Source of the DNA: [Scytonema hofmanni] UTEX 2349
GTDB lineage: Bacteria > Cyanobacteriota > Cyanobacteriia > Cyanobacteriales > Nostocaceae
Reading direction: 5' to 3'
DNA length: 64,000 nt
Assembly: GCF_000582685.1 (NCBI RefSeq)
Contig: NZ_KK073768.1
Coordinates: 5,180,205-5,244,204, forward strand
How positions within the stretch are numbered: position 1 is the stretch's first letter; every line of letters begins with the position of its first letter. Made by a program: the position numbers and the translations under genes. Shown in pieces: positions 52,856 to 61,481 of the stretch. The notes under the pieces were generated by a model. It worked only from the letters and a program-made list of their open reading frames with translations, was not told the origin of the DNA and ran no database searches.

Positions 52856-53902
52856 ATGTTGATAAAATGGATTCTCCCACTGGGATTTATTTTAGCTGGT
52901 TTACTAGCTGGAATAATTGCTGAAAAAATCGTTTTTACTAAATTGAAAACATTTGCTGCTCGCCAACTACCAGGTAATGAAATATTATTTCGCTCCTTAC
53001 AACGCATCACCTTCACTTGGTTTGTACTAGCTGGATTTTATGGAGCAATTCGTGCTTATAAAAGCTTAATACCAGATATTGCCGAGGTATTGCAAACAAT
53101 TCTGACAATTGTTTTTTTGTATTCAATTACGATAGTTATTGCCCGATTAATTGCTGGTTTTATTAGATTATATAGTCGGAGAAATCAAGGGGTTTCTGCA
53201 TCACTACTTTCTAACCTTGCCACAACTATCGTTTTAATTTTAGGAACATTAATTATATTACAAACGATTGGCATTCAAATTACACCGATACTTACCACTT
53301 TAGGTATTGGTGGTTTAGCAGTTGGTTTGGCACTTCAAGACACCCTAGCAAATTTATTTTCGGGTGTTTATTTAATTATGTCTAAGCAAGTTAGAACGGG
53401 AGACTATGTAAAATTAGAGGATAAACATGAAGGATATATTACAGATATTACATGGCGCAATACTACAATTAAAGAGCTTTCAAATAATGTGATCATTGTC
53501 CCTAATTCTAAACTTGCCTCGGCGATTTTTACTAATTACCATTTACCAGTTAAGGAAATTACATTAACGATTAATGTTGGTGTAGATTACGAGAGCGACC
53601 TTGAGGAAGTTGAAAGAGTAACTGTAGAGGTTGCAAAAAAAGTATTGGAAGAAGTTTCACCCGAATTATTAGAAAATGAACCGTTTCTCAGATTTCATAC
53701 TTTTGGAGATTCAAGTATTGATTTTACAGTATTTATGCGGGTGAATGAATTCTTTGACCAACGCATTGCTAAACACAAATTTATTAAGCAATTGCATAAA
53801 AGGTATCAGCAAGAAAAAATTAAAATTCCCTTTCCAATTAGAGAAGTTTATGCACAAGGTAATCAAACAAGAAATGGTCATGTAGTGGTAACAGAAGAAT
53901 AA
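52856..53902 (+). CDS. MscS-family mechanosensitive channel
   Basis: A 348-aa protein. Four transmembrane helices are predicted (about 5-24, 48-64, 77-98, 118-138), then the pore-lining TM3 (ITPILTTLGIGGLAVGLALQDTLANLFSG, about 142-170) and a cytoplasmic beta/alpha-beta vestibule (SGVYLIMSKQVRTGDYVKLEDKHEGYITDITWRNTTIK). It releases solutes on osmotic downshock. The family size is normal. It is monocistronic; a MITE lies 184 bp upstream. Confidence 0.93.
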   Translation: MLIKWILPLGFILAGLLAGIIAEKIVFTKLKTFAARQLPGNEILFRSLQRITFTWFVLAGFYGAIRAYKSLIPDIAEVLQTILTIVFLYSITIVIARLIAGFIRLYSRRNQGVSASLLSNLATTIVLILGTLIILQTIGIQITPILTTLGIGGLAVGLALQDTLANLFSGVYLIMSKQVRTGDYVKLEDKHEGYITDITWRNTTIKELSNNVIIVPNSKLASAIFTNYHLPVKEITLTINVGVDYESDLEEVERVTVEVAKKVLEEVSPELLENEPFLRFHTFGDSSIDFTVFMRVNEFFDQRIAKHKFIKQLHKRYQQEKIKIPFPIREVYAQGNQTRNGHVVVTEE

Positions 53903-53993
53903 AATCTATAAAAAAAAAGGCAAAAGGTAATAACTTTTACCCTTTACCTTTTGTCTTTGTCTTGTTAGCCTCTACGACAAAGGAGATGTCGTA

Positions 53994-56003
53994 TTACTTT
54001 TTACTGCCTGGAGTTCGTCCACCTTCATCGTTGCTACCACCATGCGGACGAGAATTGCCAGGGTCGCAGCCTTCAGCACCATTACCGATTCCTTGGTTAC
54101 AATGACGACGGGTTTTTTTATCATTGTCGTCATCGTCGTCATCACGCTGCTGAACTTGCGCTTGTTCTTTTTGTCCCACAGCATACTGCGAGGATATATC
54201 TGCAACTTCGCCGGTGCTAACTAATGCTTTATATAGCAATGCAGAGACTTCGGCTCTAGTTGCTACCTTTTCAGCATTGATAGACTCGATATTCGGATAA
54301 TTGACTACGATACCTCGTTGGGTTAGTGCTGCGATCGCATTCCTAACGTCACTACGAATGCTGCTAGCATCGGTGTAAGCTGTTAAAATGCTCTCGGTGG
54401 AACCACTGAATGTATAGTTGAGTCCGCGTGCAATTGAAAGCAAAATTTCCAGGCGAGAAAGTTTAGCGGTAGGGTTAAACTGATTGCCAGAAGACGTTAA
54501 AAAGCCCGTTGCATAAGCTTCGCGGATGGCACTATAAGCCCAGTAGCTGCTAGAAACATCATTAAATTTGATGGCATTGCGGATTTTTACTTTTTCAAAG
54601 GCTTGACTAATCATCGCCGCAAATTGAGCGCGAGTCACTTGTTCATCTGGACGGAAAGTCCCATCGGGGAAACCTTCGAGAACTTCCATTGCTGCTAACT
54701 CAGCAATAAAATCTTTTGCCCAATAATTTGTCGCTACGTCAGAAAACTTGACTTGGATACCGTTCGCGACTCCTACCTCGCGATATTCCATCATCATTTT
54801 GGCAAGGTCAAAGTTAGAGTTATCCCTAACATCATTTACCTGTACCAAACTGCCAGGAGCAGCTTTCAAAGCCGCTGCTAAAGTGGAACTAAAGACACTC
54901 ATTGACTGACGCACCACAGCAAACTCACCTTGGGTAAAGGAAGCGGGATAAACGCTATTTGCTGTAACCGATAAACCTTCTGCTTGAAATTGGCTTACTT
55001 TGATTGTCCGAGGACTGCTGAGGAAGCTGACATTTTGATTATTCACTTCGGTGAAATAATCGTAAGTAGTAGTTCCCGCGTCAATCATGCCGTCCATGTC
55101 TGCATCAACACCGTAGACAGTACGAACAACTTTGTATTCTGTTGGGTTTGATGACAAAATCAGGTTAACCATTGTGTTTGCCGATAAAGCTTCAAACTCG
55201 CTGTAGCCAATAAAGCGGTTTTGGGTATCATACAAGCGAACAACAATGCGATCGCCTGCTTTGAATCCTTTAACAAATTTGCTTGATTGTTTAATCTTGC
55301 ATTTGTAATCACCCAAAAAGCGCTCTTTTAAGTAACCTTTGCCACGTTTCGGCTTGATGGATATGCGAGTAATTACTTCCGAAAAGTTACCAGATGGTTG
55401 CCAAATCCCAAGGCTAAAACCTTTTGTTTTCGCTTTAACTGAAGAAACATTAGCAGCGCTGACTTGAGTGCGTCGTTGGACAGTAGTAGAAGTCCGTCGC
55501 ATCCTCGTTGCAGTCATAGCTTGAGTTGATCCTTCATCCAGCTTGGCAACTTTTCCTGATTCGTCAGTGCGATACACCCACATTTGCTGTTCATTCGCAA
55601 CAACTACTTCCCAACCAGTAACTGTAGATTGAGTGCAAATTGCATCTGATTCTAAACCCAAACAGCCATTTGACCAACTTTGCTTTTGTGCCTTCACAAC
55701 GCGCAAAGAAGACATTTCTACTTCCCCGCGCTGGGATATGTCTTGTAAAACCGCTGATTTGACAGTTTGTGGCAACTCTGTCTGAACCTGTTTGCCATCA
55801 TCGTCATCATCGTCATCGTCATCATCGTCATCATTGGACTCATCAGCCACAAGTTGTTGATTTGGGATATTATTAAGTTTTTGTTCGGCTGTGGTAGAGA
55901 ACCCTGAAACTGCATAAGCCATTGGTGAAGTTATTGCCACATAAGCAGCAGCAAAAAAGACTTTGCCAAAATGAGCCAAGTAACTATAATTTTTGTTTTT
56001 CAT
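53994..56003 (-). CDS. Secreted SLH-domain protein with poly-Asp tract
   Basis: A 669-aa protein from ATG 56003, with signal peptide (MKNKNYSYLAHFGKVFFAAAYVAITSPMAYA). Soon after it comes a run of 12 Asp residues (about 56-67) encoded by a GAT/GAC microsatellite. A Ca-binding-like loop DADMDGMIDAG lies near 300-310. Three SLH domains follow (about 419-469, 483-531, 550-600). The C-terminus has a second Asp-rich stretch and the motif CNQGIGNGAEGCDPGNS, which recurs in cyanobacterial surface proteins. It is likely cell-wall or S-layer associated. Confidence 0.9.
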   Translation of the reverse strand: MKNKNYSYLAHFGKVFFAAAYVAITSPMAYAVSGFSTTAEQKLNNIPNQQLVADESNDDDDDDDDDDDDGKQVQTELPQTVKSAVLQDISQRGEVEMSSLRVVKAQKQSWSNGCLGLESDAICTQSTVTGWEVVVANEQQMWVYRTDESGKVAKLDEGSTQAMTATRMRRTSTTVQRRTQVSAANVSSVKAKTKGFSLGIWQPSGNFSEVITRISIKPKRGKGYLKERFLGDYKCKIKQSSKFVKGFKAGDRIVVRLYDTQNRFIGYSEFEALSANTMVNLILSSNPTEYKVVRTVYGVDADMDGMIDAGTTTYDYFTEVNNQNVSFLSSPRTIKVSQFQAEGLSVTANSVYPASFTQGEFAVVRQSMSVFSSTLAAALKAAPGSLVQVNDVRDNSNFDLAKMMMEYREVGVANGIQVKFSDVATNYWAKDFIAELAAMEVLEGFPDGTFRPDEQVTRAQFAAMISQAFEKVKIRNAIKFNDVSSSYWAYSAIREAYATGFLTSSGNQFNPTAKLSRLEILLSIARGLNYTFSGSTESILTAYTDASSIRSDVRNAIAALTQRGIVVNYPNIESINAEKVATRAEVSALLYKALVSTGEVADISSQYAVGQKEQAQVQQRDDDDDDNDKKTRRHCNQGIGNGAEGCDPGNSRPHGGSNDEGGRTPGSKK

Positions 56004-56203
56004 CTCACACCGTAACAACCGGGTAGAAAGTTTAATGGGAAAAAATCTTCCCTCAGCTATTAATCCCGTGGCAGATGAGAAATTAACATTTAAATAAATA
56101 TTTTAGGAAACTTAACATTCGTAGTGAGCGGTTTACCGCTCATATCTTCAGTTTTAAGAGATAAAGCCGCTTACTACGTGAGGGAGCGTTTATTTATGCC
56201 CAT

Positions 56204-56320
56204 TTACTTATTATTCACTTCCTCCACACTTAAGCTCAGAGCAGCTGCAATCTGTTCCATACTCAATCCCAATTCCAACAACGGGAGCATCCCACCTTTT
56301 TGAATCAATACCCTGGAAGG
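56204..56320 (-). pseudogene. C-terminal tail of an Rpn-family gene
   Basis: On the minus strand GGMLPLLELGLSMEQIAAALSLSVEEVNNK then stop, with no start codon or nuclease core. It resembles the tail of the fragment at 23804-24190 (ELGLTVQQIAERLELDIEEVRKV). A dead remnant only. Confidence 0.6.
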
Positions 56321-56444
56321 GTATCGCTATACGAACAAAGCCCGCCTACGCGGGCTAAATTAGGCGCATCTTCATACAGAAATTGTATAACTCATACACA
56401 TCAGAGATATTACTATTAATTTAAGCGCTTTATAAATCTTAATA

Positions 56445-57335
56445 ATGACTGTAATTAACGAGCATCTAACAACAACGACCTTTGAAAAACTCTTCTGGAC
56501 TTGGAAGGACTACAAAATTCAGTATACCGTCATGGGTACAGGTCGCCCCTTAGTACTGATTCATGGCTTTGGTGCTTCGATTGGACATTGGCGGAAAAAT
56601 ATCCCGGTTTTAGCAGCATCAGGCTACCAAGTATTTGCTATTGACCTATTGGGTTTTGGTGGTTCTGATAAGCCGCCATTGAATTACAGTTTAGAAGTAT
56701 GGGTGGAATTGCTGAAAGATTTCTGCACAACGCATATAAACGAACCTGCGGTATTTATCGGGAACTCTATTGGCGCACTTTTAAGCTTGATGGTGGTGGC
56801 AGAACATCCAGAAATTGCTGCTGGTGGTGTTTTGATTAATTCTGCGGGTGGTTTGAGTCATCGTCCTCATGAATTGAATCCGCCGTTACGCGTTGTCATG
56901 TCAACGTTTAATAGGTTAGTGGGTCATCCAATTACAGGGAAATTTGTTTTTAATCGCATCCGTCAAAAGACGCAAATTCGCCGGACTTTATATCAAGTTT
57001 ATCGCGATCGCCAAGCTGTGACTGATGAATTAGTTGATTTACTTTACGCTCCCTCTTGCGATCCGGGAGCGCAGCAAGTTTTCGCTTCTATCCTCACAGC
57101 ACCTCCGGGTCCCGAACCTGCGGAATTGTTGCCCAAAGTGAAGCTTCCCTTGTTGGTAATTTGGGGTGCAGACGATCCTTGGACACCAATCACCGGGGCA
57201 AAGATTTACGAGGAGGCAGCTAAGAATGGCAAAGAAATCAAAATCGTTCCCATTCCTAACGCCGGTCATTGTCCCCACGATGAAGTGCCAGATTTGGTAA
57301 ATCCGCAAATTATCGAGTGGCTTCTTCAGCTTTAA
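56445..57335 (+). CDS. Alpha/beta hydrolase
   Basis: A 296-aa protein. HGFGASIGHWRKNIPVLA (oxyanion hole, about 40), nucleophile S108 in FIGNSIGALLSLM, acid in IWGADDPWTPI and His in PNAGHCPHDEVP. The family is close to cyanobacterial/plant pheophytinase-like and other esterases of unspecified substrate. A tight start at ATG 56445 follows an A/T-rich spacer. It is monocistronic. Confidence 0.9.
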   Translation: MTVINEHLTTTTFEKLFWTWKDYKIQYTVMGTGRPLVLIHGFGASIGHWRKNIPVLAASGYQVFAIDLLGFGGSDKPPLNYSLEVWVELLKDFCTTHINEPAVFIGNSIGALLSLMVVAEHPEIAAGGVLINSAGGLSHRPHELNPPLRVVMSTFNRLVGHPITGKFVFNRIRQKTQIRRTLYQVYRDRQAVTDELVDLLYAPSCDPGAQQVFASILTAPPGPEPAELLPKVKLPLLVIWGADDPWTPITGAKIYEEAAKNGKEIKIVPIPNAGHCPHDEVPDLVNPQIIEWLLQL

Positions 57336-57739
57336 TACTGGTCAGATCCCGTTTGGTGATTAAAGTTGCCTCGTTACCAATCTGGGAGGGGGAAAGGGGA
57401 AAGGAAAAAAGGGGAAAGGTTAAGAAGTCATTCGCGATCGCGTATTGCAGTTTTTTCTTATATGACCCCCTATACGGGTTTGAAGCCCCTCCCTTAAAGG
57501 TGTGTCAATTTTGTTTGGTTCTTCAAGGAAGAGGACAAAATTTCTTCCCTTTCCCCTTTCCCCCTCTTCGTGAACAGGTTTCATCTTGGTAGCGATCGCT
57601 TAAATTCATATTTTGACAGCACTGAAGTGCTGACTACATTTTTTTAAATTTAAGTAATGTGGTATCAGTAATTCATCGCAAGTAGGCTGTAGTAAACTGC
57701 ATCTAGGAGAAAGCCTGTGTTCAATCTTGTGGTAGTGTC
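57336..57739. other. 400-bp spacer without gene
   Basis: Purine-rich GGGGAAAGG text (57386-57420) and its pyrimidine counterpart TTCCCTTTCCCC (57545-57565) could fold back on each other. No coding frame of natural composition was seen; a 91-codon frame across it is repeat-derived. The promoter of the CHAT-AAA gene probably lies near 57650-57730. Confidence 0.45.
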
Positions 57740-59437
57740 GTGAAGAAAATTCTGATTTTGTCAGCAAATCCCACGAATACAAATAAGCTGCGTCTGGATG
57801 AGGAAGTACGCGAAATTGAAGCAGGGTTGGAACGCTCCAGAAGCCGAGATCAGTTTCAAATCATCAGTAAATGGGCAGTGCGTTCTAACGATTTACGTCG
57901 TGCATTGTTGGATCACAAACCTGAGATTGTTCACTTTAGCGGACATGGAGCGGGAAGTCAAGGTTTAGCTTTGGAAAATAACTCAGGACAAATGCAGCTG
58001 GTAAAAACTAAGACACTGGCAGGGCTATTTGAGTTATTTGACAGTATAGAATGTGTCTTATTAAATGCTTGTTATAGTGAAGCGCAAGCGGAAGCGATTT
58101 ACCAACACGTTGAGTGCGTGATTGGGATGAATCGAGCAATAGGCGATCGCGCTGCAATTGAATTTGCTGTAGGGTTTTATGATGCCCTTGGTGCTGATAG
58201 ATCCTATGAGGATGCTTATAAGTTTGGTTGTTTGACTATTGATTTAGAAGGCATTCCGGAATCTTCTACCCCAGTACTCAAAAGCAAAAACAATGGAAAA
58301 ATTACTCCACAGCAACAGCCGAAGCAAGATGAGGTGGAAAATTCAGCTTCAAGTCGGGAAGCTGTTATAGTACCAAAACCTAAGCTCGAAGAGATTATAT
58401 ATAAGCTGATATCTCCCTTAGAACAACCAGAAGGGCAAATACCTTTAGATTCTGCCTATTATATCGATCGCCCGCCAATTGAAACAGATTGTTATGAAAG
58501 TGTTCTCAAACCAGGTGCCTTGATTCGGGTTAAAGCTCCCCGACAGATGGGCAAAAGTTCGTTAATGATGCGAATCCTCGACCACGCAAGCAAAGAAAGC
58601 TATAAAACTGTTTCTTTGAACTTTCAGTTAATTGATGGAGAATTGCTCGGCAATTTGGATCTTTTCTTACGGTGGTTCGCTGCAAGTATTAGCGATGCGT
58701 TGAATCTGCCAGAGAAGTTGGAGGAACATTGGCAAGGGGTTTTGGGTAGTAAAAATAAGTGTACAAATTACTTTCAAAGATATTTATTACTTTCTATTGA
58801 CACCCCGGTAGCTTTGGGTTTGGATGAAGTTGATGAGGTTTTCAATCATCCAGCGATCGCTAATGGTTTTTTTGCACTATTACGAGCTTGGCACGAGCAG
58901 GCAAAAAACGATCCTGTCTGGAAAAAGCTTCGGTTGATAATTGTGCATTCTCAAGAAGTTTACATCCCCCTGAATATCAATCAATCGCCTTTTAATGTGG
59001 GATTGCCCATTGAATTGCCAGATTTGAGTCAAGAGCAGGTGCAAGACTTAGTGCAACGACATGGAATTAATTGGACTGGAGAACAAGTTAAACAATTAAT
59101 GACGCTTGTTGGTGGTCATCCTTATTTAACGCGGGTAGCTTTGTATCAAATTGCTCGTGGTCGGATGACGTTGGAGAAACTTCAGCAAATCGCACCGACT
59201 GAGGAAGGACCCTACAGCGACCATTTGCGGCGTCATCTGCTAAATTTGCAGGAAAATGCAAAACTACTAGCTGCATTCAAGCGTGTGCTATCGGTAGATT
59301 CACCTGTAGATGTGGGGACAGCAGAAGCTTTTAAACTTCGCAGCATGGGGTTAGTAAAGTTTCAGGGGAACGAAGTGATGCCGTTGTGTCAATTGTACTG
59401 TGAATATTTTGGCGATCGCTTGGGAATTAAAAGTTAA
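57740..59437 (+). CDS. CHAT-like protease fused to AAA-like NTPase
   Basis: A 565-aa protein from GTG 57740. N-terminal CHAT-like domain (1-170): catalytic pair H69 in IVHFSGHGAG and C111 in LLNACYSE. A linker (172-212) follows, then an AAA-like NTPase (about 220-560) with P-loop APRQMGKSS (266-274) and Walker B GLDEVDEVF. The same NTPase type (RQMGKSSL) is fused to WD40 repeats in the gene at 61482. Caspase-like plus STAND-type NTPase suggests a signal-triggered protease, possibly in immunity or programmed death; the partner substrate is unknown. Confidence 0.9.
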   Translation: MKKILILSANPTNTNKLRLDEEVREIEAGLERSRSRDQFQIISKWAVRSNDLRRALLDHKPEIVHFSGHGAGSQGLALENNSGQMQLVKTKTLAGLFELFDSIECVLLNACYSEAQAEAIYQHVECVIGMNRAIGDRAAIEFAVGFYDALGADRSYEDAYKFGCLTIDLEGIPESSTPVLKSKNNGKITPQQQPKQDEVENSASSREAVIVPKPKLEEIIYKLISPLEQPEGQIPLDSAYYIDRPPIETDCYESVLKPGALIRVKAPRQMGKSSLMMRILDHASKESYKTVSLNFQLIDGELLGNLDLFLRWFAASISDALNLPEKLEEHWQGVLGSKNKCTNYFQRYLLLSIDTPVALGLDEVDEVFNHPAIANGFFALLRAWHEQAKNDPVWKKLRLIIVHSQEVYIPLNINQSPFNVGLPIELPDLSQEQVQDLVQRHGINWTGEQVKQLMTLVGGHPYLTRVALYQIARGRMTLEKLQQIAPTEEGPYSDHLRRHLLNLQENAKLLAAFKRVLSVDSPVDVGTAEAFKLRSMGLVKFQGNEVMPLCQLYCEYFGDRLGIKS

Positions 59438-59448
59438 TACTGCATGGC

Positions 59449-59575
59449 AACCCGTTTATCGAATTCGGGCAATCGTTTATTGAATTCGGGCAGTCGTTTA
59501 TTGAATTCGGGCAGTCGTTTATTGAATTCGGGCAGTCGTTTATCGAATTCGGGAAGCCGTTTATCGAATTCGGCG
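59449..59575 (+). repeat. 21-bp tandem repeat, six units
   Basis: The unit AATTCGGGCAGTCGTTTATTG repeats about six times with single changes (CAATCG, GAAGCCG, TATCG). There are no spacers. The unit length equals that of the array at 8100-8187, and both share a CGAAxT...AAA skeleton on one strand. Confidence 0.85.
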
Positions 59576-59602
59576 TGTCCATAACGCACCATACTGGGGT
59601 AT

Positions 59603-59702
59603 CTAGTGGTCTGTCAATTTTATTTTGACGGTTAGAGAGACGCGATAAATCGCCGTCTCTACAGGGAATCTATCCATCAATTATTTATTGACAGACTACT
59701 AG
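59603..59702. mobile_element. MITE-like element, CTAsTGGTCTGTmAATTTT family (copy 2)
   Basis: The ends are CTAGTGGTCTGTCAATTTTA and TTATTGACAGACTACTAG, inverted with few mismatches. It holds a GAGACGCGATAAATCG/CGTCTC palindrome (59636-59662). It ends 34 bp before the HsdR_N-like gene. Confidence 0.7.
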
Positions 59703-59736
59703 ACATGATATTACTTAAAATAAAAGCCCCAGATAA

Positions 59737-60354
59737 ATGGTTCAAGTTATTCAAGCAAAAGATATTACCCTAGCCCAGCTAGTCGAGAGATTTAGTCTAC
59801 AACGTGCAGATGATGACTTTTTCCCAGAGTGGCAGGAGGATTTGCCAGAGTTGAATGACTTAGAAAAACAATCTCTCAACCAAGTCAAAGCCGAATATCT
59901 CCATTTATCTCAATATCAAATTTTAGAACCTGTAGTCAAGATGGTGGTATTATCGCCATTATTGCGTCTGGCTGGTTTCTATCAACCGCCTTTCTACATT
60001 GCCTCGGAGGAAGAAGTCGAAATCGTTTCTGAAGATGAAGGTACGATTATTCGAGGACGCATCGACATTCTGGTTTTCCAACCTTTATTCTGGGTGCTGG
60101 TAGTTGAGGCAAAACGGGCTGATTACTCTTTACAGGTAGCAATTCCCCAAGCATTGGCTTATATGTTGGGTAATCCTGACTTGGAAAAACCTGCATTTGG
60201 TTTTGTTACCAATGGTCGGGAGTTTCAATTTATTAAGTTGATGAAACAAGGTATACCCAAATATGCTTTATCTTATACATTATCGCTAAATCGTGGCGAT
60301 GATTTACATAGTGTTGTCAGGTCGTTAAAGCGCCTTGCTCAAATTGTAAAGTAG
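59737..60354 (+). CDS. HsdR_N-like restriction endonuclease fold protein
   Basis: A 205-aa protein with a PD-(D/E)XK core: RGRIDILVFQPLFWVLVVEAKRADY (acidic D...E-A-K) followed by QALAYMLGNPDLEKPAFGFVTNGREFQFIKL. This is the N-terminal nuclease of type I restriction HsdR, but without any helicase domain or HsdM/S genes. Stand-alone copies are common in cyanobacteria and are often annotated as restriction endonuclease subunit R. The substrate is unknown. Confidence 0.85.
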   Translation: MVQVIQAKDITLAQLVERFSLQRADDDFFPEWQEDLPELNDLEKQSLNQVKAEYLHLSQYQILEPVVKMVVLSPLLRLAGFYQPPFYIASEEEVEIVSEDEGTIIRGRIDILVFQPLFWVLVVEAKRADYSLQVAIPQALAYMLGNPDLEKPAFGFVTNGREFQFIKLMKQGIPKYALSYTLSLNRGDDLHSVVRSLKRLAQIVK

Positions 60355-60382
60355 ATAGTAAATGTCTGTCGCCATGTAAAAT

Positions 60383-60554
60383 AAGTAGGTGGGTGTTAAG
60401 AAACATAACTATGTTTCTGTCATTGTGTTCGCGGAGCGTCTCGTAGAGAGGAGGCACGACGTTCGCGCAGCGTGTCGCAGACAAGCAATTCCCTTGCGGT
60501 TACGGACTTTTGACATTTTGTTACATAGCTAGATTTATTCGTGCCTACCTACTT
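60383..60554. repeat. MITE-like element, AAGTAGGTnGG ends
   Basis: The ends are AAGTAGGTGGGTG (60383) and GTGCCTACCTACTT (to 60554). The interior has TTCGCGGAGCGTCTCGTAGAG repeats. It lies immediately upstream of xisH. Confidence 0.6.
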
Positions 60555-60568
60555 ACATAAAAAAGGTG

Positions 60569-60982
60569 ATGGCTAAGGACAAGTTTCACGATGCGGTTAA
60601 AAATGGCTTAATTAAGGAAGGGTGGATAATTACAGATGACCCATTGTATTTAGTTTTTGGAGGTGTTGATTTATATGTAGATTTGGGTGCAGAAAAAGTA
60701 ATTGCTGCCCAAAAAGAAAATCAAAAAATAGCTGTTGAGATCAAAAGTTTTCTCAGCTACTCGGTAATTACAGATTTTCATCAAGCTGTGGGTCAGGTGA
60801 TGAATTATCGATTAGTTCTGCAACAGAAAGAACCAGACCGTATTTTATATTTGGCTGTTCCTGCTGATGCTTATAAAACTTTTTTTCAGTTAGAATTTAC
60901 TCGTCTAGCGATTCAGAATTATCAACTAAATATTATTGTTTATGATATTGAACAGGAGACGATATTACAATGGAAAAATTAG
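60569..60982 (+). CDS. xisH: XisH family protein
   Basis: A 137-aa protein from ATG 60569 (AAAAGG just upstream; the GTG at 60566 is less likely). KDKFHDAVKNGLIKEGWIITDDPLYL and the nuclease-like core GVDLYVDLGAEKVIAAQKENQKIAVEIKSFLS match XisH, named for excision of the Anabaena fdxN element. The family has a PD-(D/E)XK fold and is much more common than fdxN elements, so excision function here is not implied. It overlaps xisI by 13 nt. Confidence 0.9.
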   Translation: MAKDKFHDAVKNGLIKEGWIITDDPLYLVFGGVDLYVDLGAEKVIAAQKENQKIAVEIKSFLSYSVITDFHQAVGQVMNYRLVLQQKEPDRILYLAVPADAYKTFFQLEFTRLAIQNYQLNIIVYDIEQETILQWKN

Positions 60983-61305
60983 ATATTTATCGCAATCATA
61001 TTGAAACTTTGCTGAAGGAATATAGCAATTACAAGCCTCGTTATGGTGATGTAGAAGTGCAGCTAATTTTTGACCGAGAACGCGACCACTATCAATTAAT
61101 GAATGTGGGTTGGGATGGCAATGAACGCATCCGAGGAGCAGTTTTACATTTAGATATTAAAAATGGAAAAATTTGGATTCAGCATGATGGAACTGAAGGG
61201 GGAATTGCTGGTGATTTGTTAGAGTTGGGGGTTCCTTCTGAGGATATTGTTTTGGCTTTTCAAGCTCCTGCGAGAAGGAAGTATACGGATTTTGCTGTAA
61301 GTTAA
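60970..61305 (+). CDS. xisI: XisI family protein
   Basis: A 111-aa protein. KLDIYRNHIETLLKEYSNYKPRYGDVEVQLIFDRERDHYQLMNVGWDGNERIRGAVLHLDIKNGKIWIQHDGTEGGIAGDLLELGVPSEDIVLAF is textbook XisI. Its start lies within the xisH 3' end, so the pair is translationally coupled. XisI may act as the inhibitor or specificity partner of XisH (inference). The stop codon lies at the edge of the repeat at 61308. Confidence 0.92.
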   Translation: MEKLDIYRNHIETLLKEYSNYKPRYGDVEVQLIFDRERDHYQLMNVGWDGNERIRGAVLHLDIKNGKIWIQHDGTEGGIAGDLLELGVPSEDIVLAFQAPARRKYTDFAVS

Positions 61306-61307
61306 TT

Positions 61308-61398
61308 AGGACTTACGCAAAAAGACCAAAAAACGAACCGCAGAGAGCGCAGAGGAAACAGAGGAATAAGAGTTTGAGAGAATTTTTGCGTAAGTCCT
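61308..61398. mobile_element. MITE-like element, AGGACTTACGCAA ends
   Basis: Inverted ends AGGACTTACGCAAAAAG and TTTTTGCGTAAGTCCT bound 91 bp. GTTAATT on the left and GTTAATG on the right may be a target duplication; the left copy contains the xisI stop codon. The interior has CGCAGAGAGCGCAGAGG. Confidence 0.75.
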
Positions 61399-61481
61399 GT
61401 TAATGTATAACTGTTCACAGGATTTGAAACGCAGTGAAAAGCGAAAACTTCCTATTTTCCAGATGGTAGATTGATGTCGCC

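Noticed and set aside
60569..61305. fdxN excision element
   Set aside because: XisH/XisI occur in many copies in cyanobacteria. No xisF-type recombinase or split nif gene is in the window.
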